From Aegilops tauschii subsp. strangulata (taxonomy: Eukaryota > Streptophyta > Magnoliopsida > Poales > Poaceae), in NCBI RefSeq assembly GCF_002575655.3, contig NC_053041.3, positions 377,935,054 through 377,999,053 on the forward strand: DNA of 64,000 nucleotides. The letters run 5' to 3'. Both the position numbers and the translations under genes were made by a program. The notes under the pieces are model-generated. The model did not search any database, was not told the origin of the DNA, and saw only the letters and a program-made list of their open reading frames with translations. Below are positions 32,380 through 43,896 of the stretch, one piece after another. Numbering within the stretch: the stretch's first letter is position 1; every line of letters starts with the position of its first letter.

Positions 32380-35228
32380 AATGGACACGAAAAATACCAC
32401 AGCATGTCGGGTGCCATTCCATGATAGCATGCACAGTTTCATCAATTTCACACGAGTTTTGGATTTACTAGAATTTAAAAATAAAGTATCTCAACATTTT
32501 GCCGGCAATCAACGGTGCTCTGGTGTTTGAAATTCATTCCCATTTCTTGCATGGGACCTAAGCATGCACCCGAGGACACAAATTTGATTTTTCAACCAAT
32601 TTATATGCACTGGAGCATGTGCATGTAGTTCAAATTTGAATTATGCACATAAATGCATTGAAAACTCAGTTAATGCATAAAAATGTCCAAACAAACCCTG
32701 AAAAATCAAAAAAATTGACACAACACTCCTGTTGTTCTATGTTGACACGAGAAATTTTTTGAAAGCAACAAGAGGCAATGGATATCATTTCGTCCCCAAA
32801 GGTGGGACGTTCCCTACCGAAACCATCATGCTTGTTGTGAGAAGCTCTGGTTTGTGACAAGCATATACCCAAACCTGCCCCAAATGGGACAAATTTTTTA
32901 CCACGGCATGTTGATGCCGCTCCATGATAGCATGCCAGGTTTCATGAATTTCAGACGAGTTTTGTATTTACTAGAATTTAAAAACCAGGTATCTCAATGT
33001 TTTGCCGGCAATCAACGGTGCCCTGGTGTTTGAAATTCATTACCATTTCTTGCATGGGACCTAAGCATGCACCCAAGGACACATATTTGATTTTTCAACC
33101 AATTTATATGCACTGGAGCATGTGCATGTAGTTCAAATTTGAATTATGCACATAAATGCATTGAAAACTCGGTTAATGCATAAAAATGTCCAAACAAACC
33201 CTGAAAAATCAAAAAAAATTGACACAACACTCCTGTTGTTCTATGTTGACACGAGAAATTTTTTGAAAGCAACAAGAGGCAATGGATATCATTTCGTCCC
33301 CAAAGGTGGGACGTTCCCTACCGAAACCATCATGCTTGTTGTGAGAAGCTCTGGTTTGTGAGAAGCATATACCCAAACCTGCCCCAAATGGGACAAATTT
33401 TTTACCACGGCATGTTGATGCCGCTCCATGATAGCATGCCAAGTTTCATGAATTTCAGACGAGTTTTGGATTTACTAGAATTTAAAAACCAGGTATCTCA
33501 ATGTTTTGCCGGCAATCAACGGTGCCATGGTGTTTGAAATTCATTACCATTTCTTGCATGGGACCTAAGCATGCACCCAAGGACACATATTCGATTTTTC
33601 AACCAATTATATGCACTGGAGCATGTGCATGTAGTTCAAATTTGAATTATGCACATAAATGCATTGAAAACTTAGTTAATGCATAAAAATGTCCAAACGA
33701 ACCCCGAAAAATCGTAAAAATTAACACAACACTCCTGTTGTTCTATGTTGACACAAGAAATTTTTTGAAAGCAATAAGAGGCAATGGATATCATTTCGTC
33801 CCCAAAGGTGGGATGTTCCCTACCGAAACCATCATGCTTTGTTGTGAGAAGCTCTGGTTTGTGAGAAGCATATACCCAAACCAGCCCCAAATGGGACAAA
33901 AAATTTACCACGACATGTTGATGCCGCTCCATGATAGCATGCCAAGTTTCATGAATTTGAGACGAGTTTTGGATTTACTAGAATAAAAAAACTAGGTATC
34001 TCAATGTTTTGCCGGCAACCAACGGTGCCCTGGTGTTTGAAATTCATTACCATTTCTTGCATGGGACCTAAGCATGCACCCAAGGACACGGATTTGATTT
34101 TTCAACCAATTTATATGCACTGGAGCATGTGCATATAGTTCAAATTTGAATTATGCACATAAATGCATTGAAAACTCAGTTAAAGCATAAAAATGTCCAA
34201 ACGAACCCCAAAAAATCACAAAAATTGACACAACACTCCTGTTGTTCTATGTTGACACGAGAAATTTTTTGAAAGCAATAAGAGGCAATGGATATCGTTT
34301 CGTCCCCAAAGGTGGGACGTTCCCTACCGAAACCATCATGCTTGTTTTGAGAAGCTCTGGTTTGAGAGAAGCATATACCCAAACCTGCCCAAATGGGATA
34401 AAAAATTTACCACGACATGTTGATGCCGATCCATGATAGCATGCCAAGTTTTTCAGACGAGTTTTGGATTTACTAGAATTAAAAAACTAGGTATCTCAAT
34501 GTTTGCGGCCGAGTGACGGTGGCAGGGTGTTTGACATTCATTCCCATTTCTTGCATGGGACCTAAGCAGGCAACCAAGGACACATATTTGAATTTTCAAC
34601 TAATTTATATGCATTAGAGCATGTGCTTGTAGTTCAAATTTTAATTATGCACATGAATACATAGAAAACTCAGTTACTGTATAAAAATGTCCAAGCGAAC
34701 CCCGAAAAATCCCAAAAATTGACACAACACTCTTGTTGTTCTATGTTGACACTAGGAAAAAATTTGAAATCGAGAAGAGGCAACAGATACCGTTTCGTTC
34801 AGAAAGGTGAAACATTCCCTACCGAAACCATCACACTTGTTGTGAGAAGCTCTGGTTTATGAGAAGCTTATACCCAAACCTGCGCCAAATGGGACAAACA
34901 ATTTACCACGACATGTTGATGCCGCTCCATGATAGCATGGCAAATTTCATGAATTTCGGACGAATTTTGGATTTACTAGAATTACAAAAGCAAGTACGTC
35001 GACATTTGCCGGAGAGCCACGGCGCTGTGGTGTTCGAATTTCATCCCCATTTCTTGCATAGGACATAAGCATAAACCCATGGACACATATATGATTTTAC
35101 AACCCATGTTGGTGCACCGGAGCATGTGCATGTAGTTTAATTTTGAATTGTGCACCTGAAATGGCTGGAAAACCAATTTAATGTATAAAATGTTCAAACG
35201 AACCCTAAATAATTCCAATTCTTTTACG
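32380..35228. repeat. 503-bp tandem array, about 5.7 copies
   Basis: The word CCATGATAGCATG starts at 32419, 32922, 33426, 33929, 34431 and 34927, giving periods of 503, 504, 503, 502 and 496 bp. Copies 2-4 are nearly identical, and the last is clearly diverged with small deletions. Short antisense frames repeat with the array and are not treated as genes. The array fills the middle of the CACTA-like element. Confidence 0.93.
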
Positions 35229-35407
35229 ACAGACATATAGTTGCATGTTCACTGTAGATAAAAGGTCTAGCAATTCAAACACCGTCCATTGTCGCTGTGA
35301 CCCCATTATGTAATTCAAATCAAGATGAAAAATCAAGTAGATCGCACACAGTTTATTATCACCAACCGTGTGAGATGCAGCACAAAATATCCTATAGCAC
35401 CGTCGAT

Positions 35408-35416
35408 GTATATATA
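35408..35416 (+). promoter_or_regulatory. TATA-like box before the 35.5-kb gene
   Basis: TGTATATATAG lies about 120 bp upstream of the ATG at 35532 and is the only TATA-like word near it. Confidence 0.4.
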
Positions 35417-35531
35417 GTACGCTTATGGCTTACGCGAGAAGGTGCGTCGGCTATAGTCCACAGCCGGCGTCTCAAGCACACTAGCTCGCTTCCCAAATAT
35501 CATTTCACTGTTCAATCATCGCCGGTGAAAG

Positions 35532-35938
35532 ATGGGCACGTGGACCCGCATCGTGAGGGCAACTTCGGTGGCCCACTCCGGCGAGAGCGCGGCCGCAACC
35601 GCCATTCGCGTGCTAACAAGGTGCATGAGCGCAGCCGCAATCTACGACCGGGCGACCAAGGCAACCCAAACGGTCGCTGTTGCTTCTCAGGTGGCGGCAG
35701 CAACATCTGCTTTGGGGATAGCAACTGGAGAGAGCGGCACAGCAGCTGCCGTTCCGCAGCAGGGGCCTTAGCCCTGATGGAGGCCGCCCACGACCATGTC
35801 GAGGCCACCCATGCCCAGCTCGTGGCGGTCACCGCACAAATTGAACAAAGCTTCTCTTTGTTTTGTTTAATCGAATGAACCGTCGGGCGCGAGCTGGACA
35901 TGGAGGCGGCGGCGGAGATCGACGAGCACCAGCCGTAG
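35532..35938 (+). pseudogene. Small Ala-rich gene, frame-shifted and interrupted
   Basis: The ATG at 35532 gives MGTWTRIVRATSVAHSGESA and an Ala/Thr-rich stretch to about 35755. A shift there leads into ALMEAAHDHVEATHAQLVAV with TAQIE. The frame is then broken by a short insert (about 35845-35873) containing CTCTTTGTTTTGTTTAAT, a copy of the sequence at 35947-35964 just after the gene. Past it, RELDMEAAAEIDEHQP and a stop at 35936-35938 fit the original end. The layout (basic start, Ala-rich middle, helical acidic end) resembles the gene at 30684. Function is unknown. Confidence 0.5.
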
Positions 35939-36490
35939 TACTAGTACTCTTTGTTTTGTTTAATTAAGAGCACCGGTCTTTAATTTGTTAGAGTAATGTT
36001 TAGGTCAGCTAGCTCTGTTTAATTGCTGAACTTGCTCGATTAAGAAGTGTGGGTGTGTTGTAGTCTCCTTTGTGTACCCTAATTATGCAATGACGTGGAT
36101 GACCACTGTAACCATGGAAATTCGAACCAAAATTTTTGACGTTCAAACTCATCACACACGGGTTAAGCTATTTGAATTGTTTGTGATGTTCACATATAGT
36201 ACATAGTTCTGAATAAGGGACTGTGTATGATGACACTTTGCGCGCCAGTTTTTTCGCTGAAGCGATTCCAAATTTTCGGCTTCCGCGGAAATATCTACCT
36301 CCCCGCCCCCTCCCCCTTACCAAAATCCACATTTCCCCTACTTCTGCCTTCCTTCCAAAGTTGAAACCTTCACTCCTTGCTTGCAGCGCCGCCTCCTCGC
36401 CGGCGACCCTCCTTCACGCTACTCGGCCTCGTCTATCCAGGCAGGTAATCCACACCCGACCCCCATCCTCCTCCTCCTTCCACATCCCAC

Positions 36491-38288
36491 ATGCCCCGAC
36501 CGCCGGCGCAAGCGCGACACCTTCCACCCAAATCACTGACCCCTCCACCAAATAAGCGCCGGCCTAAGCCAAGGTGCACGTAGTATAGCCAGGACCTCAA
36601 GGAGCATTTGGCAGTGGAGAAGCAAATCGCGGCTACTGCTACCTCTTGAGCACTGCGTTGGTTTTCCCTTGAAGAGGAAAGGGTGATGCAGTAAAGTAGC
36701 ATAAGTATTTCCCTCAGTTTTTGAAAACCAAGGTATCAATCCAGTAGGAGACCACGCGCGAGTCCCACGCACCTACACAAACAAATAAGAACCTCGCAAT
36801 CAACGCGGTAAAGGGGTTGTCAATCCCTTCACGGTCACTTACGAGAGTGAGATCTAATAGAGATGATAAGATACTATTTTTGGTATTTTTATGATAAAGA
36901 GTAAAAGTAAAGAAAGCAAAATAAATGGTAATAGAAATAGTTTGTTGACGGTAGATTAATATGATGGAAAATAGGCCCGGGGGCCATAGGTTTCACTAGT
37001 GGCTTCTCTCAAGATAGCATAAGTATTACGGTGGGTAAACGAATTACTGTCGAGCAATTGATAGAATTGAGCATAGTTATGAGAATATCTAGGTATGATC
37101 ATGTATATAGGCATCACGTCCATGACAAGTAGACCGAAACGATTCTGCATCTACTACTATTACTCCACACATCAACCGCTATCCAGCATGCATCTAGAGT
37201 ATTAAGTTCATAAGAACAGAGTAACACTTTAAGCAAGATGACATGATGTAGAGGGATAAACTCATGCAATATGATATAAACCCCATCTTTTTATCCTCGA
37301 TGGCAACAATACAATACGTGCCTTGCTGCCCCTGCTGTCACTGGGAAAGGACACCGCAAGATTGAACCCAAAGCTAAGCACTTCTCCCATTGCAAGAAAG
37401 ATCAATCTAGTAGGCCAAACCAAACTGATAATTCGAAGAGACTTGCAAAGATAACCAATCATACATAAAAGAATTCAGAGGAGATTCAAATATTGTTCAT
37501 AGATAATCTGGATCATAAACCCACAATTCATCGGATCTCGACAAACACACCGCAAAAAGAAGAGTTACATCAAATAGATCTCCAAGAGAAACGAGGAGAA
37601 CTTTGTATTGAGATCCAAAGAGAGAGAAGAAGCCATCTAGCTAATAACTATGGACCCGAAGGTCTGAGGTAAACTACTCACACATCATCGGAGAGGCTAT
37701 GGTGTTGATGTAGAAGCCCTCCGTGATCAATGCCCCCTCCGGCAGGACGCCGGGAAAGGCCCCAAGATGGGATCTCACGGGTACAGAAGGTTGCGGCGGT
37801 GGAATTAGGTTTTCGTGGTCGCTTCTGATGGTTTGGGGGTACGTAGGTATATATAGGAGGAATAAGTAGGTCGGTGGAGCCACGAGGGGCCCACGAGGGT
37901 GGAGGGCGCGCCCCCTACCTCTTGGCTTCCTCGTCTGTTGCTTGACGTCCACTCCAAGTCCTCTGGATCATGTTTGTTCCGAAAATCACGTTCCCGAAGG
38001 TTTCATTCCGTTTGGACTCCGTTTGATATTCTTTTTGTGCGAAACACTGAAATAGGCAAAAAAACAGCAATTTGGGCTGGGCCTCCGGTTAATAGGTTAG
38101 TCCCAAAAATAATATAAAAATGTATAATAAATCCCATTAATCATCCAAAACAGAATATAATATAGCATGGAACAATAAAAAATTATAGATACGTTGGAGA
38201 CGTATCAGCTGCACGCGCGGATGAGGTCGCGATCGCTGCCATTCGTGCCGACCCCCAGATCTTGGAGGAGCACCTTGCCATTTGCTAG
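36491..38288 (+). pseudogene. Small Pro/Lys-rich gene split by a solo LTR
   Basis: The frame from ATG 36491 (MPRPPAQARHLPPKSLTPPP) meets TAG at 36581-36583, consistent with CAG to TAG. It continues YSQDLKEHLAVEKQIAA into the LTR at 36637. Directly after the right target copy the same frame resumes RADEVAIAAIRADPQILEEH and ends at TAG 38286-38288. The undisrupted product would be about 75 residues, with a basic Pro-rich start and a helical C-terminus. No domain is recognised. It could be a first exon of the B3-like gene downstream, but no donor site was found that would join them. Confidence 0.5.
36637..38207 (-). mobile_element. Solo LTR (1571 bp), Athila-like, inverted
   Basis: On the minus strand it starts TGATACGTCTCCAACG and ends GAGGTAGCA. 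Flanking target copies are GCTAC (36632-36636) and GCTGC (38208-38212), one mismatch apart. It contains the same landmark blocks as the LTRs at 17525 and 22595 (GGGATTGACAACCCC region, GATGCATGCTGGATAGCGG region, TATATATAGG TATA). Interior sequence is absent, so it is a recombined solo LTR. Confidence 0.9.
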
Positions 38289-38420
38289 CTACGCCGGTTA
38301 AGCATGTTCGGTTTACCCGTTGCATGTGCTGCTCATGCCTTTCCTTCACAAATTCTCGTGAATTGTGCTATCTAATTTTACCATGCAATCTGTTGCTCTA
38401 ATGTATATGTTCTATATGTC

Positions 38421-39390
38421 GTGCAGTGTGGTGCTCACTTATTAACTGTTTTGTTAATTAGTTGTCGTCTTTAGTTAACTGTTTGGTTCAATTCTACAAA
38501 TGTGATGTTCAATTCTTCAGGCTGCAATTTTGTATTGTCTTCCATGTGAGAAATAAATCAAATTTATCTTTACAAAACACATGAGAAACGAATACAATTG
38601 CTATATTTTCAAGTTATCAAGCATGCTTGGTTTGGTCATACATTGTGCAATGTGGTGCTCAGTTAACGTTTGGTTCATTTGTGTTGTGGTGTTTAGTTAA
38701 CTGTTTGGTTCAATTCTGCAATGCGACGTTCAATAGTTGTGGATGCATTCTGTTATTCTATACCATGTGAGGAATAAATTGAATTTGGCTGTAGTAAATA
38801 CATGAGAAACAAAAACAATTGCTATATTTCCAAGTTGTTAAGCATGCTTGGTTTGGTTAACCGTCTGATCTTCTATTAGGAGTATGTTATATTGTGCAAT
38901 GTGGTGCTCAGTTAACATTTGGTTCATTTGTTGTGGTGTTTACTTAACTGCATGGTTCAATTCTGCAATGCGATGTCCAATTGTTGTGGCTGCATTCTGT
39001 TATTGTATACCATGTGAGAAATAAATCGAATTTGGCTGTACTAAATACATGAGAAACAAATACAATGGCTATATTTCCAAGTTATTAAGCATGCTTGGTT
39101 TGGTTAACTGTTTGATCTTCTATTAGGAGTATGTTATATTGTGCAATGTGGTGCTCAGTTAACGTTTGGTTCATTTGTTGTGGTGTTTAGTTAACTGATT
39201 GGTTCAATTCTGCAATGCGATGTTCAATTGTTGTGGCTGCATTCTGTTATTGTATACCATGTGAGGAATAAATCGAATTTGGCTGCACTTAATACATGAG
39301 AAACCTATACAAGTGCTATATTTCCTAGTTCTTAATCATGCTTGGTTTGGATAAATGGGTTTTCCATGTGGCTTGAACTAATCCGATGAA
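38421..39390. repeat. ~247-bp tandem array, about 4 copies
   Basis: The word GTGCARTGTGGTGCTCA occurs at 38421, 38645, 38894 and 39141 (periods 224, 249, 247). Units also share GTTTGGTTCAATTCTGCAAT and CATGTGAGAAATAAATC. The first copy is the most diverged. The array lies just upstream of the B3-like exons. Confidence 0.88.
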
Positions 39391-39589
39391 TCTGCAATGT
39401 GCTTATTTCTCCCTTACTTAACCTGATGGCTAACTACCTTATATGTGTTGCGGGGAAGCAATGGGAAGCACTGAGGTTTACAATCGAGGTTAGCACGTGC
39501 ATGGTCCGTTGTCTAATAGCACATTATTGTGCAATTGCAGGAACCATTCTAATATTTAGGTTTTTAACAATTTGGTCTTGCACATGTAG

Positions 39590-40109
39590 GTCCTGCTTTC
39601 AGAGGTTTTGACCCACTGTTTGACCCTTTTTGCATATGGGGAAATGAGTTGTCCATGAATGTCAATCAAATCAAGAAACTCAGAAAGATTGTTAGGATAA
39701 AGAAATTAGCGACAAAAAACAACAAGATCTTTGTCTGCACAATGAAGAAGATATCAGTTCACTACAAGATGGTACTAACTATTATACCTTGCCTTTTTTT
39801 ATTCCTTTGCCCCATTTCCAATATAGAGAAGATATTTATGCACATCCTTGTTTTCAGGCCTTTCCAAAGCAGTTCACTGATGATTACCTCTCAAACCACC
39901 TCTACGGTCAGGAGGCGAGGAAGGTTTTCATACAACACCCACGGTTCAATATTGAAGTGTTCCTGAAGAGGACGAAGGACGGACGGTCAATCATCCACAG
40001 GCACTGGCCTAAAGCTGCAAAGACCTTCAACATGAATGAAGGCTCAATATTCGCCTTCCGCTTCAGCAGTTTTCCAGATGAGATGCATCTATCTATGTAC
40101 TGTCTATGA
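39590..40109 (+). CDS. B3-like DNA-binding domain gene, last two exons
   Basis: Exon 39590-39771 follows an acceptor (CACATGTAG) and encodes AFRGFDPLFDPFCIWGNELS then MNVNQIKKLRKIVRIKKL and VCTMKKISVHYKM. A GT donor follows, and exon 39858-40109 starts after TTTTCAG in phase. The second exon reads AFPKQFTDDYLSNHLYGQEA, FIQHPRFNIEVFL, IIHRHWPKAAKTFNMNEG and SIFAFRFSSF, then stop. Order and spacing match a B3 fold: PxxFxxxYL, then a W-x(2)-F-x(3)-N-x(2)-EG-like segment. Upstream exons are not certain. The gene lies in the CACTA-like element, so a host-derived or self-serving DNA-binding role is inferred. Confidence 0.65.
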
Positions 40110-40962
40110 TGCTAATTTCGAAAGGTTCTACATGTTGCATGTAAAACTTGGTGCTGGTGCAGTTGTGTAATGGGGTAGCTGAGTGCTGAAGCTATATCAT
40201 GTTGTACTCTGATGTATTTCAATTATGAAATTCTGCTTCCTTAATATGGAAATGAAATATATTATGTGCTTAATATGAATGTCAATTAGATTAATAAATG
40301 GATTATTAATGATAGGGCAATTAGCCTGTTAATGGCGAATTAGCCTGCTAATTGGGTTTTGCTATTACAAATGGTTATTGAAAAAATACCGTGGGGGATG
40401 ACCTCAGGCAACGCACACAGTTTCTAGGAATAAACCGTGTTGGATCAATGAACAATCACACACGACTTTCTCTTGAAAACTGTTTGCTTTTGGCCACCTT
40501 GCGCAAACGTTTACCACATAAAAACTGTATGTGATGGACAGCCTTTGCCACACAGTTTCTTCTACGGACCATGTGTGATGCATTCAATAACACAAACGAT
40601 TTAACGGGAAAAATTGTGTGTGATGTACCTGTGAACGGAAACGTTTTCCTTGGAGTGATTGTGTGAGATGTACATACGAACGGAAACGTTTAGCGTGGAC
40701 TGACTGTGTGGGATGTACTTGCGACCGGAAACAATTTCGCCTGTATAATTATATTTTTTAGCTCTAGTCTATGTATTTCTGTATTTGAGCGCTTGTCGGT
40801 CGCACACGACCTCATTTTGCCGAGCGTGTCTGCCAGGAGTGCATATCCCCGACGGTTTCTAGGTCGTGTGGGAAGGACCCCCCCTATTGCCCACACTCAC
40901 TAGGAGACGGTTCCAAATGCCGTCGCGGAAAGGGGTTAAAAACCGTTTGTATAGCACCGACC

Positions 40963-41650
40963 GGACAAGCGGGAATTAAGCTTGGGGATGCCGATACGTC
41001 TCCAACGTATCAATATTTTTTCAGTGCCCACTGTCAGTTTCTGTTTTCACAGGAATACCATGCAAAAGGAAGCCCAAACACGATGAAACTTTACAGTGAT
41101 TTTTTCTGGACCAGGAGAGACCCTAGAAGCCTCGGGGAGAGACCAGATGCTTTACAAGAGAGACACAAGCTCACATGGCATGCCCCTAGGGGGCGCCACC
41201 TGAGCTTGTGGCCCCCTCGTAACTCCATTTGACCTAATTCAAGCCTATAAATTTCCTAAAATCCAGAAACCACAAGAGAGGGAGCCAAAGCAATTATTCC
41301 GCTGCAGCAAGCCTGTGTTCTTCCACGATCCCATCTAGAGGCCTCCGCCGGTGTTCCGCCGAAGGGAGAATCGATCACGGAGGGCCTCCGCATCAACCTT
41401 GCTGCCTCTCCGATGATGCATGAGTAGTTCCCCACAAGAACTACGGGTCCATATCAATAGCTAGATCTCTCTCCCTCTCTCTCTCTCTGATATTCAATAC
41501 AATGTTCTCTTTAGAGATTGATTCAATGTAATCTTTTTGTGGCGCGTTTGTTGGGATCCGATGGATTGTGGGTTTATTGTCAGATTATTCACTGGAAGTA
41601 ACTGAGTCTTTTCTGAACTTTGTTATATGTGACTGTTATAGCTTTGTATT
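40963..41650 (+). mobile_element. Athila-like element resumes: polypurine tract and truncated LTR
   Basis: GGACAAGCGGGAATTAAGC then TTGGGGATG matches the end of the interior of the gag-only element. An LTR starting CGATACGTCTCC (for TGATACG) follows at 40992. Its TATA region (CCTATAAATTTCC) is at about 41245. Homology to the other LTRs stops near 41650. It is the right-hand continuation of the element interrupted at 28428. Confidence 0.75.
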
Positions 41651-41652
41651 TC

Positions 41653-42337
41653 AATGAATAATCTGATCATAAACCCGCAATTCATCGGATCCCAACAAAC
41701 ACACGCCAAAAGTTTACATCAGATTGATCTCAGATGAGATCATTGTATTGAAGATCGAGAGAGAGGGAGAGAGAGAGAGATAAAGCCATCTAATTAGCGA
41801 AAAGAGATTGTCATGTGGGAACTACTCACACATCATCAGGGAGGCAACAAGGTTGATTAAGATGGCCTCCGTGATGGAATCCCCCTCGGACAGAGTACTG
41901 AAACAGGCCACCAGATCGGACCGTGGAAGAACAGAGACTTGAAGTGGTGATAAACTTGTTTCGGGACCTCCCGTGGGGGTTTCTGGATATATGGGAATTT
42001 ATAGCGCTGGAATTAGGTCAAATGGAGCAACGAGTAGGCCACAAAGCACCAGGGCGCGCCCTACCCCCCAGGGTGTGCCCCTTCCTTGTGGCTCCCTCAT
42101 ATGTCTTCTGGCCTCCTCCCGAAGCTTCCCCTTTTGTCCAAAAAAATCATCAAAACATTTCATCGTGTTTGGACTTTGTTTGGTATGGATTTTTTGGAAA
42201 ACAAAAACAAGCAAAAAAACAGGAACTTGCACTAGGCACTGAGTTAATAGGTTAGTTCCCAAAATGATATAAAATGGCATATAAAGCATACAAGACTGAT
42301 AACAATAAAAAGTAACAGACACGTTGGAGACGTATCA
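41653..42337 (-). mobile_element. Inverted LTR fragment, head-to-head with the previous one
   Basis: On the minus strand it starts TGATACGTCTCCAACG at 42337 and runs through CTATAAATTCCC to TGATCAGATTATTCA at 41653. It matches the first ~600 bp of the forward LTR at 40992, but with clear differences. The two form a long imperfect inverted repeat with a spacer of about 62 bp. Confidence 0.75.
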
Positions 42338-43746
42338 GTGTTGTTCTGTGATGCCTTCACCATACCTTGGTTTGGTTCTTATGACACATCTCTTTGGCAA
42401 TGTGGTTGTTCCTAGGCACGCGTGCTTCTGGTCCCGCGGGTTAGTGCCTAGTTGGTGTTGTTTCGCGTGTTTGATTAGAGATACTTTTTCTCTCATTCCA
42501 CCATTGTTTAAACAGATAATCCAGGAATTTCTGAGAGAATCACTCTGGTATCGCTACTAATGAATTAATATAAGAAACTGTGTGTTTACACAGGAAATGG
42601 GCTCAAACATGGAAGAATATTTTCACATAAATTAAACATAAAGTGTGGTGAACAAGGCAAGTCAACATGAGGCGCTAGGACGAATCAAGAGCAGAAGACA
42701 ATGCATTGCACGAGCGCGCTCGTACCAGCGGTCGTAACGCACGCCGTTGGCACTAGGGCATCCACGTGAACAACTTGTATAAAGGGGCCACACTAGAATC
42801 TCAACATGAGAGCCACCATTCATGAAACAGAGAACGAGAAGCCATATTCAACCCTAGCCGCCGCCATTTTCCCATTTCCTCTCCATAGCCATCACCACCT
42901 TCGTCACCATAGACATTGTCTCCAAGTTAGTCATATTTGTAATCGGTGCGATCGACAACTATTGCAACACATATTATGAATCAATCATTCATCTTTATGT
43001 CTTCTCTAATGAGTTCATCTTGCGATCCGCCGCCATGTGTGAGTAGTTCTTAAGGTAATGGTTTGAGGTGAATCCATGCAACCCTATGTATATGTGCACA
43101 TGATTGTTGGAAATGACTTTTCATAATTGACGTTATTTGTAGGTGCACTTCACAACGTACTTGTCTTTTGTCTTCTTCTCATTATAAGACCTTGCAAGTA
43201 CCCATGATCGATCATGGAGGAGGAAGGATTAGCATTGTAGCGGAAAGCAATTCCTTGGGAAAAAATATGGTGTAGTCATTAAACACACAATGCTTTTGTT
43301 TGAAGTACTTCTTAATAACCAAGGTAACCCCACACGATGGTAAGGGCCATCGGTTGGACAACTGATTCTCGATGCAGGTCATGACCGACCGTGACATACG
43401 TTGGAGTTTGGACACATCCCCCACTTCATCATGTTGTGAGCACATCGTAATAGTTGTCTTCCGGAGCTATGTTCATTATCAATATGAGATCCCAACCACA
43501 AGTAAAAGATTGTGAGAGTAAGACATCATACCCATGCTGATTTCAACATTATTGTTTACTTCCAAAAGGTTGTTAAAGGTCTGGTTTAAAAGACTGGAAT
43601 ATAATTCGAGAACAATAACTTGTTTGACTCTTTGTTTTGGTGCACATCCTCTCGTGGTTTTGATACCCAAGGTCACTCCCTGGAGAAAAGGTACGGGAAC
43701 CTTCTATTATCGAACCCAGATCTCAAAGGGTATCAACCACCTTTTC
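42338..43746 (+). mobile_element. Probable 5' LTR of another Athila-like element
   Basis: It contains TTGTATAAAGGGGCC (TATA region, 42776) followed by R/U5-like sequence. A degenerate Athila-type primer site TGGTGCTGTTGTCAGCGA follows at 43747. The left LTR boundary was not located. No genes are seen here. Confidence 0.45.
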
Positions 43747-43896
43747 TGGTGCTGTTGTCAGCGACGCATGTGTCACTAGTCATAGCATTGGAGCTATTGT
43801 TGAAGTCTTTATTTCAGTTTTTATTTAAGTTTTCGTTCTTGTCTTTATTTCTTTTTCTAGTTTATGTTGTTACTGATGACCCAATCTTTTTTATCA

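Larger units (their letters stand above)
28429..40962 (+). mobile_element. CACTA-like transposon with captured genes (~12.5 kb, 3' TIR lost)
   Basis: The left end is CACTACTACAGG at 28429, next to target bases CAT. About 430 bp of subterminal repeats built on ACTGTGTGYGAT and GGAAACG words follow, and matching words (GTGTGTGATGTACC, ACGGAAACG) recur at 40380-40730. Between lie an exonuclease gene, an Ala/Arg-rich gene, a 503-bp tandem array, two broken genes, a 247-bp array and a B3-like gene. The right TIR CCTGTAGTAGTG is not present; the sequence runs directly into the host at 40963. No transposase was recognised, so it is a non-autonomous, gene-carrying element. A solo LTR (36637-38207) is nested inside. 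Confidence 0.65.

Noticed and set aside
32666..34447. Repeated ~68-codon antisense frames
   Set aside because: They recur with the 503-bp array, have no upstream signals and differ by frame changes between copies.
32380..35228. CRISPR-like regularity
   Set aside because: Units are 503 bp direct tandem copies without spacers, in a plant genome.
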